In this document: positions 51,829 through 63,500 of the stretch, in pieces | Layout: every line of letters begins with the position of its first letter | Position numbering within the stretch: position 1 is the first letter of the stretch | Assembly (NCBI RefSeq): GCF_023078275.1 | Contig: NC_062988.1 | Coordinates: 2,869,501 to 2,933,500 of the forward strand | From: Leguminivora glycinivorella | Taxonomy: Eukaryota; Arthropoda; Insecta; Lepidoptera; Tortricidae | Length of the DNA stretch: 64,000 nt | Direction: 5' to 3' | Notes under the pieces: model-generated | Seen by the model: the letters and a program-made list of their open reading frames with translations, nothing else | What the model was told of the DNA's origin: nothing | Database searches by the model: none | Made by a program: the position numbers and the translations under genes

Positions 51829-52018
51829 GTCCAAGGCTCCAAGTCACGCGGCCCCGGTAGCCCAAAGAAGCGCTGGCTGGACGTCGTGGGAGCGGACATA
51901 CAAGAGAACAATCTCACGTCTAAGTATGCTGAAGACCGGGCAAAGTGGAGAAGACTGAGTAGGAAAGCGGACCCTGGCGCTAGGCCGGGAAAACGCTAGG
52001 TTGAAGAAGAAGAAGCCG
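51829..52018 (+). pseudogene. RTE-like LINE 3' end in palindrome spacer
   Basis: It encodes RGPGSPKKRWLDVVGAD, then AEDRAKWRRLSRKADP, and a stop followed by a GAA repeat tail (GTTGAAGAAGAAGAAG). This is the typical C-terminal tail and simple-repeat end of RTE-type elements. Confidence 0.65.
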
Positions 52019-53040
52019 CAGTGTGCGACCATATACGGGTCCAGGGTGTGTGGATGCGCAGATTTATGACTAGAAAAACCGATGATTATTAGGTTTTGGT
52101 TTTCTCTCGTGTTCGATATAATGCTTTATCGACAGTTTTTTTTATGGGATGCGACAATTTATATACTTATATTGAACCCCACCAAAATACAAGTTCATGG
52201 TAAATACGGTACAATAGGAGGATTTTTCTCCCGCGGACGCGCGTTATCCTGCGAGCTAGCTGAGGACTGTTAAGGGTGCCTTTCCACCGGAGATGTGTTA
52301 TGGATGCTTCTGATATCCACAATCAGCTTAGTCGAACCCGTTCCTACTAGCGCTACGCTTTGTGAACAGTGAACAAGATTGGTGGATATCAAACACTATC
52401 ACGTTGCGCATCTCTAGTGGAAAGGTACCCTAAAGGGCCAGCAACGCGCATGTGGAGGCTCTAGATTGGCAGGCGTCATAAGCTACCGTAACTGTTAATC
52501 ACCAGGCGGATCGTACCCGTATTTACCATGGTGTGGGACATATGAAAAAAATTACATTGCTGAAATTTATGTTTTAATTTCTTCCTTTCATCAAATTTAT
52601 GATTTTTATCATTTTTTATTTTACCAAAATAGTGAAAAATATTTATATTTTTGCTAAACATCAACGCTATAAAAAAATTTGCCGCCTAATTCCCCATAAG
52701 TTGATACCAGAGACGATTTTTAAATTTTAGGATTTTTTTTCCATAGTAATTTTTCATACAACTTTTGGCGGTCGAAAAAACGCATTTTGCATAAATATAT
52801 TTTACTATATTTTTAGTATGTCAAAAAGACACACACAAAGAACTAAAAAAACCAAACTTCGGTTCTGTGGTAATTATTATGACCCCCAAGGCTATGTCTC
52901 CTCTACTATTAGGTTTTTTATAATGTGTTTATGTGTTTTATATTGTTTTGTAAGTGTTATTTTTATTTTACTTTTATACTCATATTGTACAAAACCTAAC
53001 TTAAGAAGGAAGATAAATAAAGGGAATAGTATTTGTAACT

Positions 53041-53330
53041 AAATGGAGCAAAATGCGAGGATTGAAAGCCAGCGAGGCGAGTCGCGCGCTGCGCTTGTAT
53101 AGCCTGGCCCCGTAGCCGAATGGCATTTCTCCGACGCGAAACGAAAACGAACCGCGAAAGGTAGTCTGGCTCTGTCGCGCCAATACGCAAGAGCGATAGA
53201 GATAGATATCTACTAGTGTTTCGTTTCGTGAGCGTTTCGTGAGCGTTTGTGCCATTCGGCTACGCATCCTGGATTACACGCTCCGGATTAACGCTATGGA
53301 AGTCATTTTATTTAAATACTTGGAAAGATA
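53041..53330 (+). repeat. Dispersed repeat, family E (interrupted copy)
   Basis: AAATGGAGCAAAATGCGAGG to TATAGCCTGG, then the MITE, then CCTGGATTACACGCTCCGG. Matches the uninterrupted copy at 49318. Confidence 0.55.
53108..53267. mobile_element. MITE with GTAGCCGAATGGCA ends
   Basis: 160 bases between two copies of CCTGG (53103-53107 and 53268-53272). Ends are inverted (CGTAGCCGAATGGCATTTC / TGCCATTCGGCTACG). The empty site is at 49376-49390. Relatives are at 23113 and 62900. Confidence 0.68.
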
Positions 53331-53424
53331 AAACTAAAAGTAGTCATATTACTTTCGTGGCCGTTTTTGCAGCACAAAATCGGTCAAAGTATGTCGGTCT
53401 CACCGACCGTTAAGTCTGCCATTC

Positions 53425-54065
53425 ATCGACACAGGATTAAAACTTTTGAACTTCAGTTTTGAATATTTGGCCCATATTCTTAACTTGATAATTATGTGTT
53501 AAAATTGACAAATAATTATATTTTCACCACACCAACTGATAAAGGCTTACTTTGCTATTCGGAAACAGAGAGCAAAATTGCATTTTATCCACAATAGTGA
53601 AAAGTAATTTCATACAAATTTTAACCTGATATCTTGAGCTGGCTGGTAGAAATGGCCTACAAATGATGATTTTGAATTATAAATATTGAACAAATTGATA
53701 GATTTGATTTAGTTTGATGTTTTATAGTCAGTATTTGGTTCGTGTTGATGTGGTGAAAAATTTTGTGTTTCACTCGGCGGCAGAGTTTGTTTAACCTTCG
53801 TGCCTTGAAACCCTCGCAACGCTCAAGATTCCACTTTTTGAACTCTCGCTACGCTCGCGGTTCAATATTGGAATCTTTCGCTTGCTCGGGTATTGATATT
53901 GGCACGTGCGGTTAATCAACAACTTTGCCTCCTTGTAAAACAAATAACTATATCGCCATCTAGCAGAGAATCAACCAACAGTGTAACGCCATCTAGACGA
54001 CCACACATTTTCCTTATGGTTCCGACAAGGTCCGTTTTTTCTTAGACTTTATCAGTCTATCTGGA
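53425..54065 (-). repeat. Dispersed repeat, family A, minus copy split by family D
   Basis: 53440-53530 (TTTGGCCCATATTCTTAAC) and 53951-54065 (GACTTTATCAGTCTATC) are reverse-strand parts of family A. Between them, 53540-53950 is a diverged family D copy ending TTGTAAAACAAATAACTA. Confidence 0.5.
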
Positions 54066-54289
54066 GTAATTTATTTGGTATTAGGTATACTAGAAGTAGG
54101 TATAAACACATCAAACGCGCCAGTCTCCAACAAATCCATACTTATATTAGCGCACACATAATCCCGGTGTGCACTTGCGTCGGCGCGCACACGCGATTTG
54201 CAAGTGCACTTCGTTACACACGCCAGTAAGCCGATGCATAACTCTGTAATACCGCAGTTTCGGGCAATGCTGTTTTTGTTTTAATCTTA

Positions 54290-54501
54290 TTAACCTTTTA
54301 ACCGCCAGAAATTTTTGATCGAGCGTGCTCGTGTCGCCACCGACAGGTATTGTACCACGCAGAGTAAGGTTGGCATAGTTATGGGAGTTATAAATGGGCT
54401 GTAAAAACCAAATCAGATCTTTGTCTTATTTATCAGACTATGGCGGAATGAGCTGGATATGTGATGTCTTATATATCAGACTCTGGCGGTTAAAGGGTTA
54501 A
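54290..54501. mobile_element. MITE with TTAA ends
   Basis: TTAACCTTTTAACCGCCAGA at left and CTCTGGCGGTTAAAGGGTTAA (split: CTCTGGCGG, TTAAAGGG, TTAA) at right. TTAA on both sides is the piggyBac-type target. No transposase inside. Confidence 0.65.
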
Positions 54502-55115
54502 TTGGCAAACTGGTCCACAGTTCATAGTTCCTTACTCAATAATATAATAACAGTTCATAGACATTGGGGTTTTTGGGCTTATTGCACTAATGGACGCATT
54601 TGGCGACTGGCCTTACTTGAACTTTTAGAGTAGCATCAGAGAAAGTACCCAGTGATCGCCACAAAAATATGGACTTGTCTTACATTGTAGTGACTGTAGT
54701 TTTAATTAAAACTTCATAAGATTTAACATAGAAAAAGCCTACAAAGTTAGGGCAGCACCAGTCGTGCTCCTAACGAATTGCAACAGACACTACATCATTC
54801 AAAGATTTCTCGTATTTCCTAAACAGTCTAAAGGATCAAACACGAACCCATCAGGAAAGTGCAAACCTCGAAGTCCATCATGCTCTTAGACATTGCGATT
54901 AACCTAAAAACTCCTCGAAAGCCTCGAGAAAGCCAGCGTACTTTCGCATGCCATCTGCATAGCAATCTCGGGAATGCATTTTCTAAATGGGCGTGGTTTA
55001 AATCAGCCAATGTGCACTCAGGCGATATATAGTCCATTCAGCCATCTCTGGTCTCCAGCCGCCCGCTTTTCCTGTACAAAACAAAACCAAGTCAAGCGGA
55101 TCCAGGAATTTTCAG

Positions 55116-55178
55116 AGGTCTAACTAAAATGGCCGCGAGCCCGACTCCGCCCATCGGCTCGCTTGGTTGGCTCCCGCC
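55116..55178 (+). CDS. Possible small coding exon (weak)
   Basis: Acceptor-like GAATTTTCAG, then AAAATGGCC (good start context), the open MAASPTPPIGSLGWLPP and the strong donor GCC|GTAAGT. GC-rich relative to its surroundings. No partner exon was recognised, and chance cannot be excluded. Confidence 0.2.
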
Positions 55179-56017
55179 GTAAGTCAGAAAAGGATGGGGC
55201 AAGAATTAGACAGAGAGCTAGCTAGCTTTTCTTAAAGATAGTTGCCAGATTATGTAAGATGACAATGTCAGGGTATATAAGGATATATAAAGTGTTTGTA
55301 TGTAAATGAGATGGATATTTATGACGGCGGGAGGAACAAATTGAAGAAATATGTGGAAAGTCAGGCTTGGCAGTTATTTGCGTTATTGGTGCGGCTGGAT
55401 GGCTCTAGTTAACGAACCTACATGTCTCGAAGGGTAACGTCGTTAGAAATTCCTGTAATTGAATCCCAAGACTGAACTGGCTTCTTTAGTTAAATTAATA
55501 CCTATTTATCTACAGAAATTCTAAGTATTCAATCTTGTCTTGTTGTACCTACATAATTGGTATTCTGATTTATGTACTTTCAATAATAGGCAGATAATAG
55601 ATAGACCTGTCACAATGTCACAATTTTGTTTTTCTACTTGTCGACTGTAATTTGTCAATTAGGACGCCACAGACTAAACTATAAGTGCTAACTTTTCAGT
55701 GTTGGATACTCTATGGCAGTTCCCGACTCAATTATAATAAGCTCATTATAGTTGACTTTAGTTAACTGTAATAATTTCAAAAATAGAACTTCATACAATT
55801 TCTATACTAATTTGCGATACCTGGCAAATTTTTCTTCATCTAAAACACATTTTTTTATCTGTCGCGTTATCGGCCAATCAGAGACGGTTATTACAAACAA
55901 TTGGTTGCTAGGTAATTCGATGTTGATACAACGGTGAACGACGCTATTAACATTAATTTTAACTTGCATGAATGATGATATTTCCGTCCATTGATGATGA
56001 AGATGATGACTCGTAGA

Positions 56018-56160
56018 AAAAGTATTGTATACAATAGTGATATAATTAAGCTTTTCACTCTCGTACCGTACTATTAGGCCACTCAGCAAGCTTCATGGCC
56101 TAAACATGGTACTCGACTGAAAAGCTTTGTATTATATCACGATTGTATAAAATACTATTT
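56018..56160. repeat. Inverted repeat
   Basis: Arms AGTATTGTATACAATAGTGA, AATTAAGCTTTTCA and the imperfect complement TGAAAAGCTTTGTATTATA. About 65-bp centre. Probably a MITE. Confidence 0.5.
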
Positions 56161-56344
56161 CTTTCAACCCCTTAATTGCCAAGAGTGGCACTGAAAATTG
56201 ATTAGGATGGATAGACCCGTCGTTCAAATACTATTCGATTGACTTATTTTGATTTATAATAAATAAGTCATGTCACATAGTTTTTGATTTCTCTACTGAC
56301 TTTTTGGATTTAATGCTGTGTAGGTAAATAACTTGTTTAGTCCA

Positions 56345-56625
56345 CTCTTGGAGATTCATACATACATACATACATACAGTCACGCCTGTATCCCATAAAG
56401 GGGTAGGCAGAACACATGAAACTACTAAAGCTTCAGTGCCACTCTTGGCAAATAAGGGGTTGAAAGAAAACGAAACTGTGACATTGCAGGGACAGGTTGC
56501 CAGCCTCTCGCCTACGCCACAATTTAACCCATATCCCATAGTCGCTTTTTGCGACACCCACGGGAAGAAAGGGGGTGGTGAAATTCTTAACCCGTCACCA
56601 CACAGGCAGATTGACACATACATTA
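56345..56625 (+). mobile_element. Retroposon fragment next to CATA array, copy 2
   Basis: CATACATACATACATACAG, then CACGCCTGTATCCCATAAAG, CAGGTTGCCAGCCTCTCG and GGAAGAAAGGGGGTGGTG, colinear with 10735-10965. Confidence 0.6.
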
Positions 56626-57326
56626 TTTTTTCCTGTGGAGTTATGTTAAATTGCCTTTTTAGGGTTTCGTTACCAAGTAAGAAAAAAAGGTACTCATGAA
56701 TCGAGTTTGTCTACTCTGCAAGTTCAATAATTTTGCTTGAAGTTTAATATGACATCAGGTTTGTAAATAAATAAATGGATACTTAGGTACATATTTTACA
56801 ATGTTTTGGTCATAAATTTGCAAATTTCACAACACATGTCTAAAATCTGCATACCTACATATAAAAAGCTCCATAAATTCGCGGAAGCGTTGCAAGAAAT
56901 CCGTCTCGATTCCTTACGGTCGCCGACTTGAGGGGTGAGTGCTGGGGGCGAATAGTTCATGGATTTTATTGCTTACCGATAACTTTAAACTCTAAATACG
57001 CAACAAACCATAGATGTAAAACCCAAGTTATAGATGAGTACCAAGTTAGAATTGTAAAAAATGTACCTAAATGCAATGACATCCTTCAGGCAGTAGGTGA
57101 AGTGTGGCATAAGGGGTAGTGAGTCTGGCCTTCACATTTGGTCAGTGTTTTAAGATTGTAAATTTTTCTTTAAACGCGAGTAGTAATTATTAAATGTATG
57201 AACTCGCAAAAAACTATGATATTGAGTAAAAAAGCCACTTATTCTCGCGTGGCACACGTATCGTGCGATTTTTATCATTTGATACGTTACAATTTTTAGA
57301 AGTTACATTTACATCGCTAAGAGAAT

Positions 57327-57588
57327 AACCACAAAATTAAAATTTTGAAAAAAAAACCCCGACCGCGACATAGTGGAGCGATTTTCATGAAACATGGCTA
57401 AGAACACTCCCGACTAACTCAGCTTTCAGACAAAAAAAACTAAATCTAAATCGGTTCATCCGTTTGGGAGCTACGATACCACAGAAAGACACACACACAC
57501 ACACACACACAGACAGACAGACAAACAGACGAACAGACAGACAGACATGTTACTAACACCCCGTCGTTTTCGCGTCGGAAAAAAAAAT
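57327..57588 (-). mobile_element. MITE with (GTCY)n microsatellite
   Basis: AACCACAAAATTAAAATTTT at left, a (CA)n/(CAGA)n array at 57487-57548, and CCGTCGTTTTCGCGTCGG at right. Confidence 0.65.
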
Positions 57589-57866
57589 ACGAATCAAAAT
57601 CAAAATTTACTTTAATAAAAAACATGATCCGAAATAAGTAATAGTTAGGTACTACAAAATGTAATTGATGTTATTATGTTGTAAAGTAGGTCACACACCT
57701 AGGAACCTTTCAATTCAGTTACATACAAAACTTTCGATTTATCGGATGAATAGAGGACACCTAATAACTTTAAAGTTATATGCAATGGTTTTTCCGAATC
57801 TTACATACGAGAGATTATTGTAGAAAAAGTAAGTAAAAAACAGAAACACGCGAAGAAAAATTGCTC

Positions 57867-57872
57867 TTTATT
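57867..57872 (-). terminator. Candidate poly(A) signal
   Basis: AATAAA on the minus strand, 104 bases past the stop of the candidate exon at 57976-58059. Confidence 0.3.
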
Positions 57873-57975
57873 ACATTTAATACAATAACACAAAACATCA
57901 TGAATTTAAACGCCACCCCAAGTCCGTACTATAAAAGAATATCTTATTATAATACTTTTGCGGCGTTCTTAGTTT

Positions 57976-58059
57976 TTATGAGGCAAGTAAAATACGGTTA
58001 TAGCCGCGGTTAGGGGCCGTATGGAGATCTGAACCCTCTTCGGGTGTAGGATGAGGAAC
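57976..58059 (-). CDS. Candidate terminal exon of a minus-strand gene
   Basis: The minus strand reads a T/C-rich acceptor (ATTCTCCTAAACAG), then 27 codons (VPHPTPEEGSDLHTAPN, then RGYNRILLAS) and TAA. An AATAAA lies 104 bases downstream (57867-57872 on the + strand). The exon is GC-richer than its flanks. No upstream exon was recognised within the window, and no function can be given. Confidence 0.33.
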   Translation of the reverse strand, partial: VPHPTPEEGSDLHTAPNRGYNRILLAS

Positions 58060-58417
58060 CTGTTTAGGAGAATATATTGATTTTTTAAAGTTTTGGGTCG
58101 GGTGCGATGTACAGTATGTTACTTCCCTCTAAATGCTTGGAAACTTTCCCTTTTTTTAACAAAAATACTGTATTACTATATGTAGTTATATACAGCTACG
58201 TACCTACAGCTACATATATCCGTATACCTATTTTTTTATTTTTTTTTATTTTAAATATGGGGATTATGGGGCCCTCTTCATCAAACCTCATTGTCGATGT
58301 CGTGCAATTGACAATTTTACATATATATTTCGCAGTTGATTGATACCTACATCGTAGTTATATTTTTTGTTGTTGGACAAGCACTGTTGAATTTGCATCT
58401 ATATAGTTTTAATATAG

Positions 58418-58550
58418 TATTTTATGCAACTGGCGTTTAAGTGAGGTCAAAAAAGACGAGTGGCGTGGGTAACAATTTGAGGCGGAGCCGAAAATTTTTA
58501 TTAAGACGCCACGAGTATTTTTTGACTCAGTTAAACACCGTTGCATATAA
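58418..58550. mobile_element. Inverted-repeat MITE
   Basis: Arms TATGCAACTGGCGTTTAAGT, GAGTGGCGT and complements with ACGCCACGAG, CGGTTGCATA-like ends (right arm ends GTTGCATA). Spacer about 45 bp. Confidence 0.5.
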
Positions 58551-59279
58551 TAGTTTTTCTACGACCATGCACTTAGTTTTTAATAGTTTTCTTAAATAAC
58601 TTTCGTGAAATTCACACTGTTTCTTGTATTTTGACGCAAAGGTTTGCACTGTCAGCTCAGATGAAAGCTGAAACATACTTGTATATGTTAGTTTCATTTT
58701 CCTAATCAACGAAAAAATCCCAATCGAATGCTTACAAAGATACTGATGAGTTACGTAAATATACTGTGCCTACTTATGAACTTTTTTTATAATGGCCAGT
58801 ACCTAACGGCAGCTGTATTACACTGTTCACCAACCAAACTTAAGTCTGCACTGACTTTAAAGGCCCTGAACTCAAACCACTCCTCTTATAAAGCATATCT
58901 GCATGTGGATGTACATGCAACATGTATACCTGCACATGCAGGCCAGCAGTAAATCTGGTGGCGCAGTGGATCAGCCATTACTGCTAATGACTTCGCCACG
59001 TAGAGCATAGGGTTGGCGATAACGATGGAATATCTCTTATATTAAGGGCCATTTTTATTTTACTCTTTATAGGGCATCGACCTCAAAAATGACCATTTTA
59101 TCACGAGCTCTTTCGACTATCATGGGCAAATAGTATCCCAAAATATACGTTTCCGATTTTTTTCAATTTGTTTAACGCCTGTAATTTATCGTGTATACAA
59201 AATGGTAACAGGAAGAGAAAATAAAACTTTTGGGGCAGTTTTATATCGGGGACTTGGACATCGAATTGACTTTTAATTT

Positions 59280-59460
59280 CTAAGCATAAATAAAGTGGGT
59301 ACCTGTACTCGTGCAGCTTTATGTATGTATGTATGTAAACACTTTATTGTACATAAGATAAGTTAGGACATAGAAATACAGTATAGTTATGGTGTACAAA
59401 GGCGAACTTATCTCTATATGGGATCTCTTCCAGTCAACCTTTGAGGAATTGAAAGGAAAA
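59280..59460 (-). mobile_element. LINE 3' tail with (TATG)n
   Basis: (TATG)4 then AAACACTTTATTGTACATAA, AATACAGTATAGTTATGGTG and GGATCTCTTCCAGTCAACC. Reverse of 6720-6835. Confidence 0.6.
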
Positions 59461-59469
59461 ACTATTTAA

Positions 59470-61280
59470 AACATGATAGACAAACGAACACTATGGACAG
59501 AAAAGAAAAATGTATAGTTAATTTATTTGTTGAGATTTTACTGTACTTATAAATGTAATCATGATATGTATGACTGTAATCATTGTGTATGTACATACCT
59601 ACATATTATTTAATTTGAATGTGTTAGAATTAATATTGTGTTTTTAATAAGTATGTATGCTAGTTAAATAATATATCAATACATCAATATTTTCATTCTT
59701 TCATTCGTTATTTAAATTTCAGATCGTAACTTTATACTACCATTTCGTGTCACTTTCCCCGTTTATACATCTTCAAATAATAATAATGTTCAATATTGTG
59801 TGTAATAAATTAATTTTATTTATATTTCTCACACCATAAACTCCGTCAGTGTCAGCCCTGCAGTGCTCTAGTGCAACAAGCCCGCTACATAAACACATGC
59901 ACTGATTGCATTCGCGTATGGCGCTGATTGTAAGATGCAGACCAACGTGTGCTCATCTCCTAATTGACGGCGTTCATGGACTAGGAATATCAAGTTAATA
60001 CTTCTATACCTATAACATCTAAGCCGACGGTATTAGTAAACAAATATTTTGCTTTATAAAATAATAAACGGGGCAGGGACTACAAAATACTCAATCTTAT
60101 TTGTCTCAATCCTATGAAGACACATAAGATTTAATAGGTGTATAGTTTTTCACATATATTATTAGATCTATAAACAACGTGTTTTTATTGCATTCCGGTA
60201 ACTTTAAGAGAAGGTTCGAAAAAGTTTTTTTTTCCAAATTATTAAAAAACGATGTAGGTACCAGATGTGCTTCTTGGTAATGAACCTGCGTGTCAAATTT
60301 AACAGAAACCAAAAAACAACACGATTATATGTTATACGTATCTTCGTTAAGCATCCTATTATTCAGATTATGGCAGGACAGAAATTGTGTAATAAAGTTC
60401 AGTATGACTCAAAAATGGGTATCACAATATGGGTGGGTATCACAAAAAGTAACAAATATGCTTATAAATGTAAATTGAAAGCTTTTATATGCATAGAAAA
60501 AGGATAGAAATAAAACTTTGGCAAACTTTATTGCAACTATTAACCACCCTGAGAAACACAGACTTGTTTAGCGGGTAACCTAATTGTCCTGGCTCCGGCT
60601 AAACTAACCGCACTTGGGATTCGATTTCGAATCATTTTAGGTAGCTTTCATTACAATGCTATTTTGTTATAAAATGTCGACATTTAGTTTTCATTGTAGA
60701 ATTGTGTTTATTTATAGCAAATCAATACAATCTGTCTTTATTGAATTCCGTTAACTTTAAGGGAAGTTTCTTTAGATCAAACACAATTAATTTCTCTAAG
60801 GAACTACCGTCTTAACTCTTATGGTTATCGAGTTATTAAAAAAATAAAGATAATTACGGAACACGTGTGTGACAACCTTTACGAATTACTCATATTATTT
60901 GTTTTGACATGTGCCGTCAATCACTTGACACTAACTTGAATGTTATTCTTAAGGGTCTCTCACACTAATAAATTCATTTGTTATGTATGAAAATGATAAT
61001 TTTTTTTGCGAATTTAACTAAAAGTGATATACAGGGTGGTTCCTGATAATGAACTTAGCTAAGTATTGAATTTAACGGAAAAAAAAAAACACGGTGTAGA
61101 GAGAATTACTTCACAGTATATTATTATGTAAGATACATGTTATCACTCTTTTCTTTTCTGTGACACATTTTGAGCATGTCTAATAGAGTTTGTTATAAGA
61201 ATCAAATTGGTGCCGTGACCAGGTTTTAGCTTTGATTCACAATGAATTAAAATAAATTGGGTCACCTTCTGAATTCACTT
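59470..61280. other. No gene seen
   Basis: Very AT-rich with short open frames only. A fragment TACAGGGTGGTTCCTGATAA at 61031 looks like a MITE end without a partner. Confidence 0.4.
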
Positions 61281-61283
61281 TTT

Positions 61284-61530
61284 AATCATCATCCTCCTTG
61301 CGTTATCCCGGCATTTGGCGCGGCCCATGGGAGCCTGGGGTCCGCTGTAACAACTAATCCCAAGATTTGGCGTAGGCACTAGTTTTACGAAAGCGACTGT
61401 CATCTGACCTTCCAACCGAAAGGGTAAACTAGGCCTTATTGGAATTAGTCCGGTTTCCTCACGATGTTTTCCTTCACCGAAAAGCGACTGGCAAATATCA
61501 AATGATATTTAGAAAGAAAGAAAGAAACGT
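61284..61530 (-). mobile_element. SINE body with (GAAA)n edge
   Basis: TCATCATCCTCCTTGCGTTA, CATGGGAGCCTGGGGTCC, CTAGGCCTTATTGGAATTAG and ATCAAATGATATTT match the body of the 11359 SINE. The tRNA-like head is missing, and an AGAA array (61511-61528) starts where it should continue. Confidence 0.55.
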
Positions 61531-62139
61531 TTATTTGGTGTATAAAAATAAAAATAAATGAAAACTTAACCTATTACATCTTAATTTAATAACACTTTAT
61601 ACACCAAAATGGTTGCCACTCAGCATTTGCCGATGACTAACTAAGTTAGCCATGGCGCTGGTTTTCAGGGCTCGCGCATAAGTTCCTAAAAACTCATTAG
61701 TAAAATCGAAAGTAAATAAGGTGAATATGCAGTGTACTGTGTGATGTATAAACCACCTCATCACCAAATTACCCCGATAGGGTAAAATCTGCATGCGAGC
61801 CGTACGGAGCGCAACAAAGGGTGTAACCTGGATAGGCCTAATAGGCGTAAAGCGACGTTTTGTAAAGCTGAGTGCCTCGTCTGCCCAAGGGTTGCCGGTT
61901 ACAACGTATTTTTATATTTTACTAGCTTCAGCTGTGAGTTTTTCGTGTGTTGGTTATTAAATAAAAAGATATATTTATTTTGAATCTCTTCAGTTTAATA
62001 CCATAAATCGGTCTTAGTAGCAATAGTGCAAAGGCCAAAACATTAACCTAAAACTTATATGCATGATGAACACTCATTACGCAACTATTTCAAAAATTTA
62101 ACGTTGTACGATATAACTATGTGCGAATAAAATATACAT

Positions 62140-62345
62140 CGCTTTAAAATAAACCGTACGTTCATGTTTTAATTTTATCGCCACTCGTTCCGAACTTCTT
62201 TTCCGCACTTGATCGCTCGCACTAGTTCGCAACCTGGTACATTTCTTGTCAGGTCGAAATTTCAAAGGGCCACATGTATCTACTGAAAAAAGGCGTGAGA
62301 TACACGTTTTCCGCACTTGTATCGTAATGTACTATTACAGTGCCA
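62140..62345. mobile_element. Inverted-repeat element, family C, copy 3
   Basis: TTTTAATTTTATCGCCACTC, TTCCGAACTTCTTTTCCGC and TACTGAAAAAAGGCGTGAG relate it to the copies at 20190 and 44475, with rearrangement. Confidence 0.45.
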
Positions 62346-62639
62346 AGTGAGTGGCACACGGCAAACTCGAGCATTACATCGACTAGCGTCCCTCGCCCGG
62401 CGTGAAACCCACTGGCTCGCGGCGGCCGGGAAGTAAGGCTATTTTAAACTAAGTGACTTCACCTAGCATATACCTTGACTGACCAGCCACAATGAACTTT
62501 AAAAATAATTTAGTTAACTGTGCTATAGAAGGATGTAAGTGGTTTGAATTACATATTTCATTTCCTTACAGAAAAAATAGAGCCATACTGAACTTGTGAA
62601 GATAAAATCATAGTTTGAAAATGACTTACCCAAAATCAC

Positions 62640-62765
62640 ATTAATTAAAAATTGCTAAAGGGACTTAGTCGCATTGAAAACTAACATTTTGGACGCAAAA
62701 CGCGATTAAGTCCCGTTTACATTTTAAGTAGGTATGCGTAAAAATCGTGAAAGTTTAAATCAGTA
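62640..62765. mobile_element. Penelope-like terminal-repeat remnant
   Basis: AAAATTGCTAAAGGGACTTA and ACGCGATTAAGTCCCGTTT are diverged inverted arms, followed by the shared tail GTAAAAATCGTGAAAGTTTA. Confidence 0.5.
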
Positions 62766-62844
62766 CAAATCACATTATTCTAACAGTAAATATTTACCCC
62801 GCCCTGGATACGTTACCAAAATGCAAAAACGCTCCCGACAATAT

Positions 62845-63110
62845 ATATTCCGTAGCTATCTATCTCCATCACTATTGCTAATTATTGGCACGACAGAGCC
62901 AGACTGCATTTCTGTCGGCGTCTGGCGTCGACGATTGCCATTCGGCTACGCCGGCTGGCCTAACAGCTCAGCCACGACATTGCTCTAAGCGCGACAGCAG
63001 CGGTAAGCGGCAGCTATACGTGCGAGTGAAAAGTCAAATCGCTGTCTCGCTCCAATATATGGCAGCCGCTCACCGCTGTCGCGCTTAGACAAATCGGCTG
63101 CCCTACGCAG
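62845..63110. mobile_element. Nested MITE fragments
   Basis: GGCACGACAGAGCCAGACTG and GATTGCCATTCGGCTACG relate to the 53108 family. An inner inverted pair surrounds it: CTAAGCGCGACAGCAGCGG and CCGCTGTCGCGCTTAG (62976-63088). Confidence 0.5.
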
Positions 63111-63346
63111 AAATCAAGTATCTCAAAATTTTCCAAAAAATGGTTTTTTACATCATTCGATTCATTTTTTCAAAATACATCTTTCAGTATTTTTTTGAAT
63201 TTTTTATAATGTATATTTTTCAAAATACAGAACTTTAAAAAAATCAAGTATCTTTTTTAAACGGGGTATTCTACGCTAAAGTCAAGTATCTACCCTATTT
63301 CTATCTTGAAATCGAGTATCTTGCGAAAGATACTTGCAATTCATAT

Positions 63347-63500
63347 TAGATGGCTAATTTACTTGACTTCAGAGTTGAAATATTGATATTCATTGCGAAG
63401 TTACTTGACTTCAGCGTAGAAATATTGATATTTATTGATAAGTTACTTGACTTCATCGTAGAACTATTGATATTGATTGCGAACTTACTTGACTTCGGCG
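63347..63500 (+). repeat. 42-bp tandem repeat with open frame
   Basis: Three full units and a partial one, each starting TTACTTGACTTCA. The period is a multiple of three, so 63350-63565 stays open and encodes a 14-residue repeat (LLDFRVEILIFIAK, LLDFSVEILIFIDK, LLDFIVELLILIAN). Upstream (63115-63340) the complementary motif TCAAGTATCT recurs at irregular spacing. Confidence 0.75.

Larger units (their letters stand above)
51084..52916. repeat. Large palindrome, arms of about 700 bp
   Basis: The left arm 51084-51797 and right arm 52217-52916 are inverted copies, very nearly identical: TAGTAGAGGAG...CCTCCT against AGGAGG...CTCCTCTACTA. Each arm carries the same 62-codon frame with identical protein (51345-51533 + and 52476-52664 -). 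The spacer (51798-52216) holds an RTE-like 3' fragment. Transcription through it would give a long dsRNA hairpin. Confidence 0.85.

Noticed and set aside
63347..63500. CRISPR array
   Set aside because: The units are contiguous 42-bp tandem repeats without unique spacers, and this is animal DNA.
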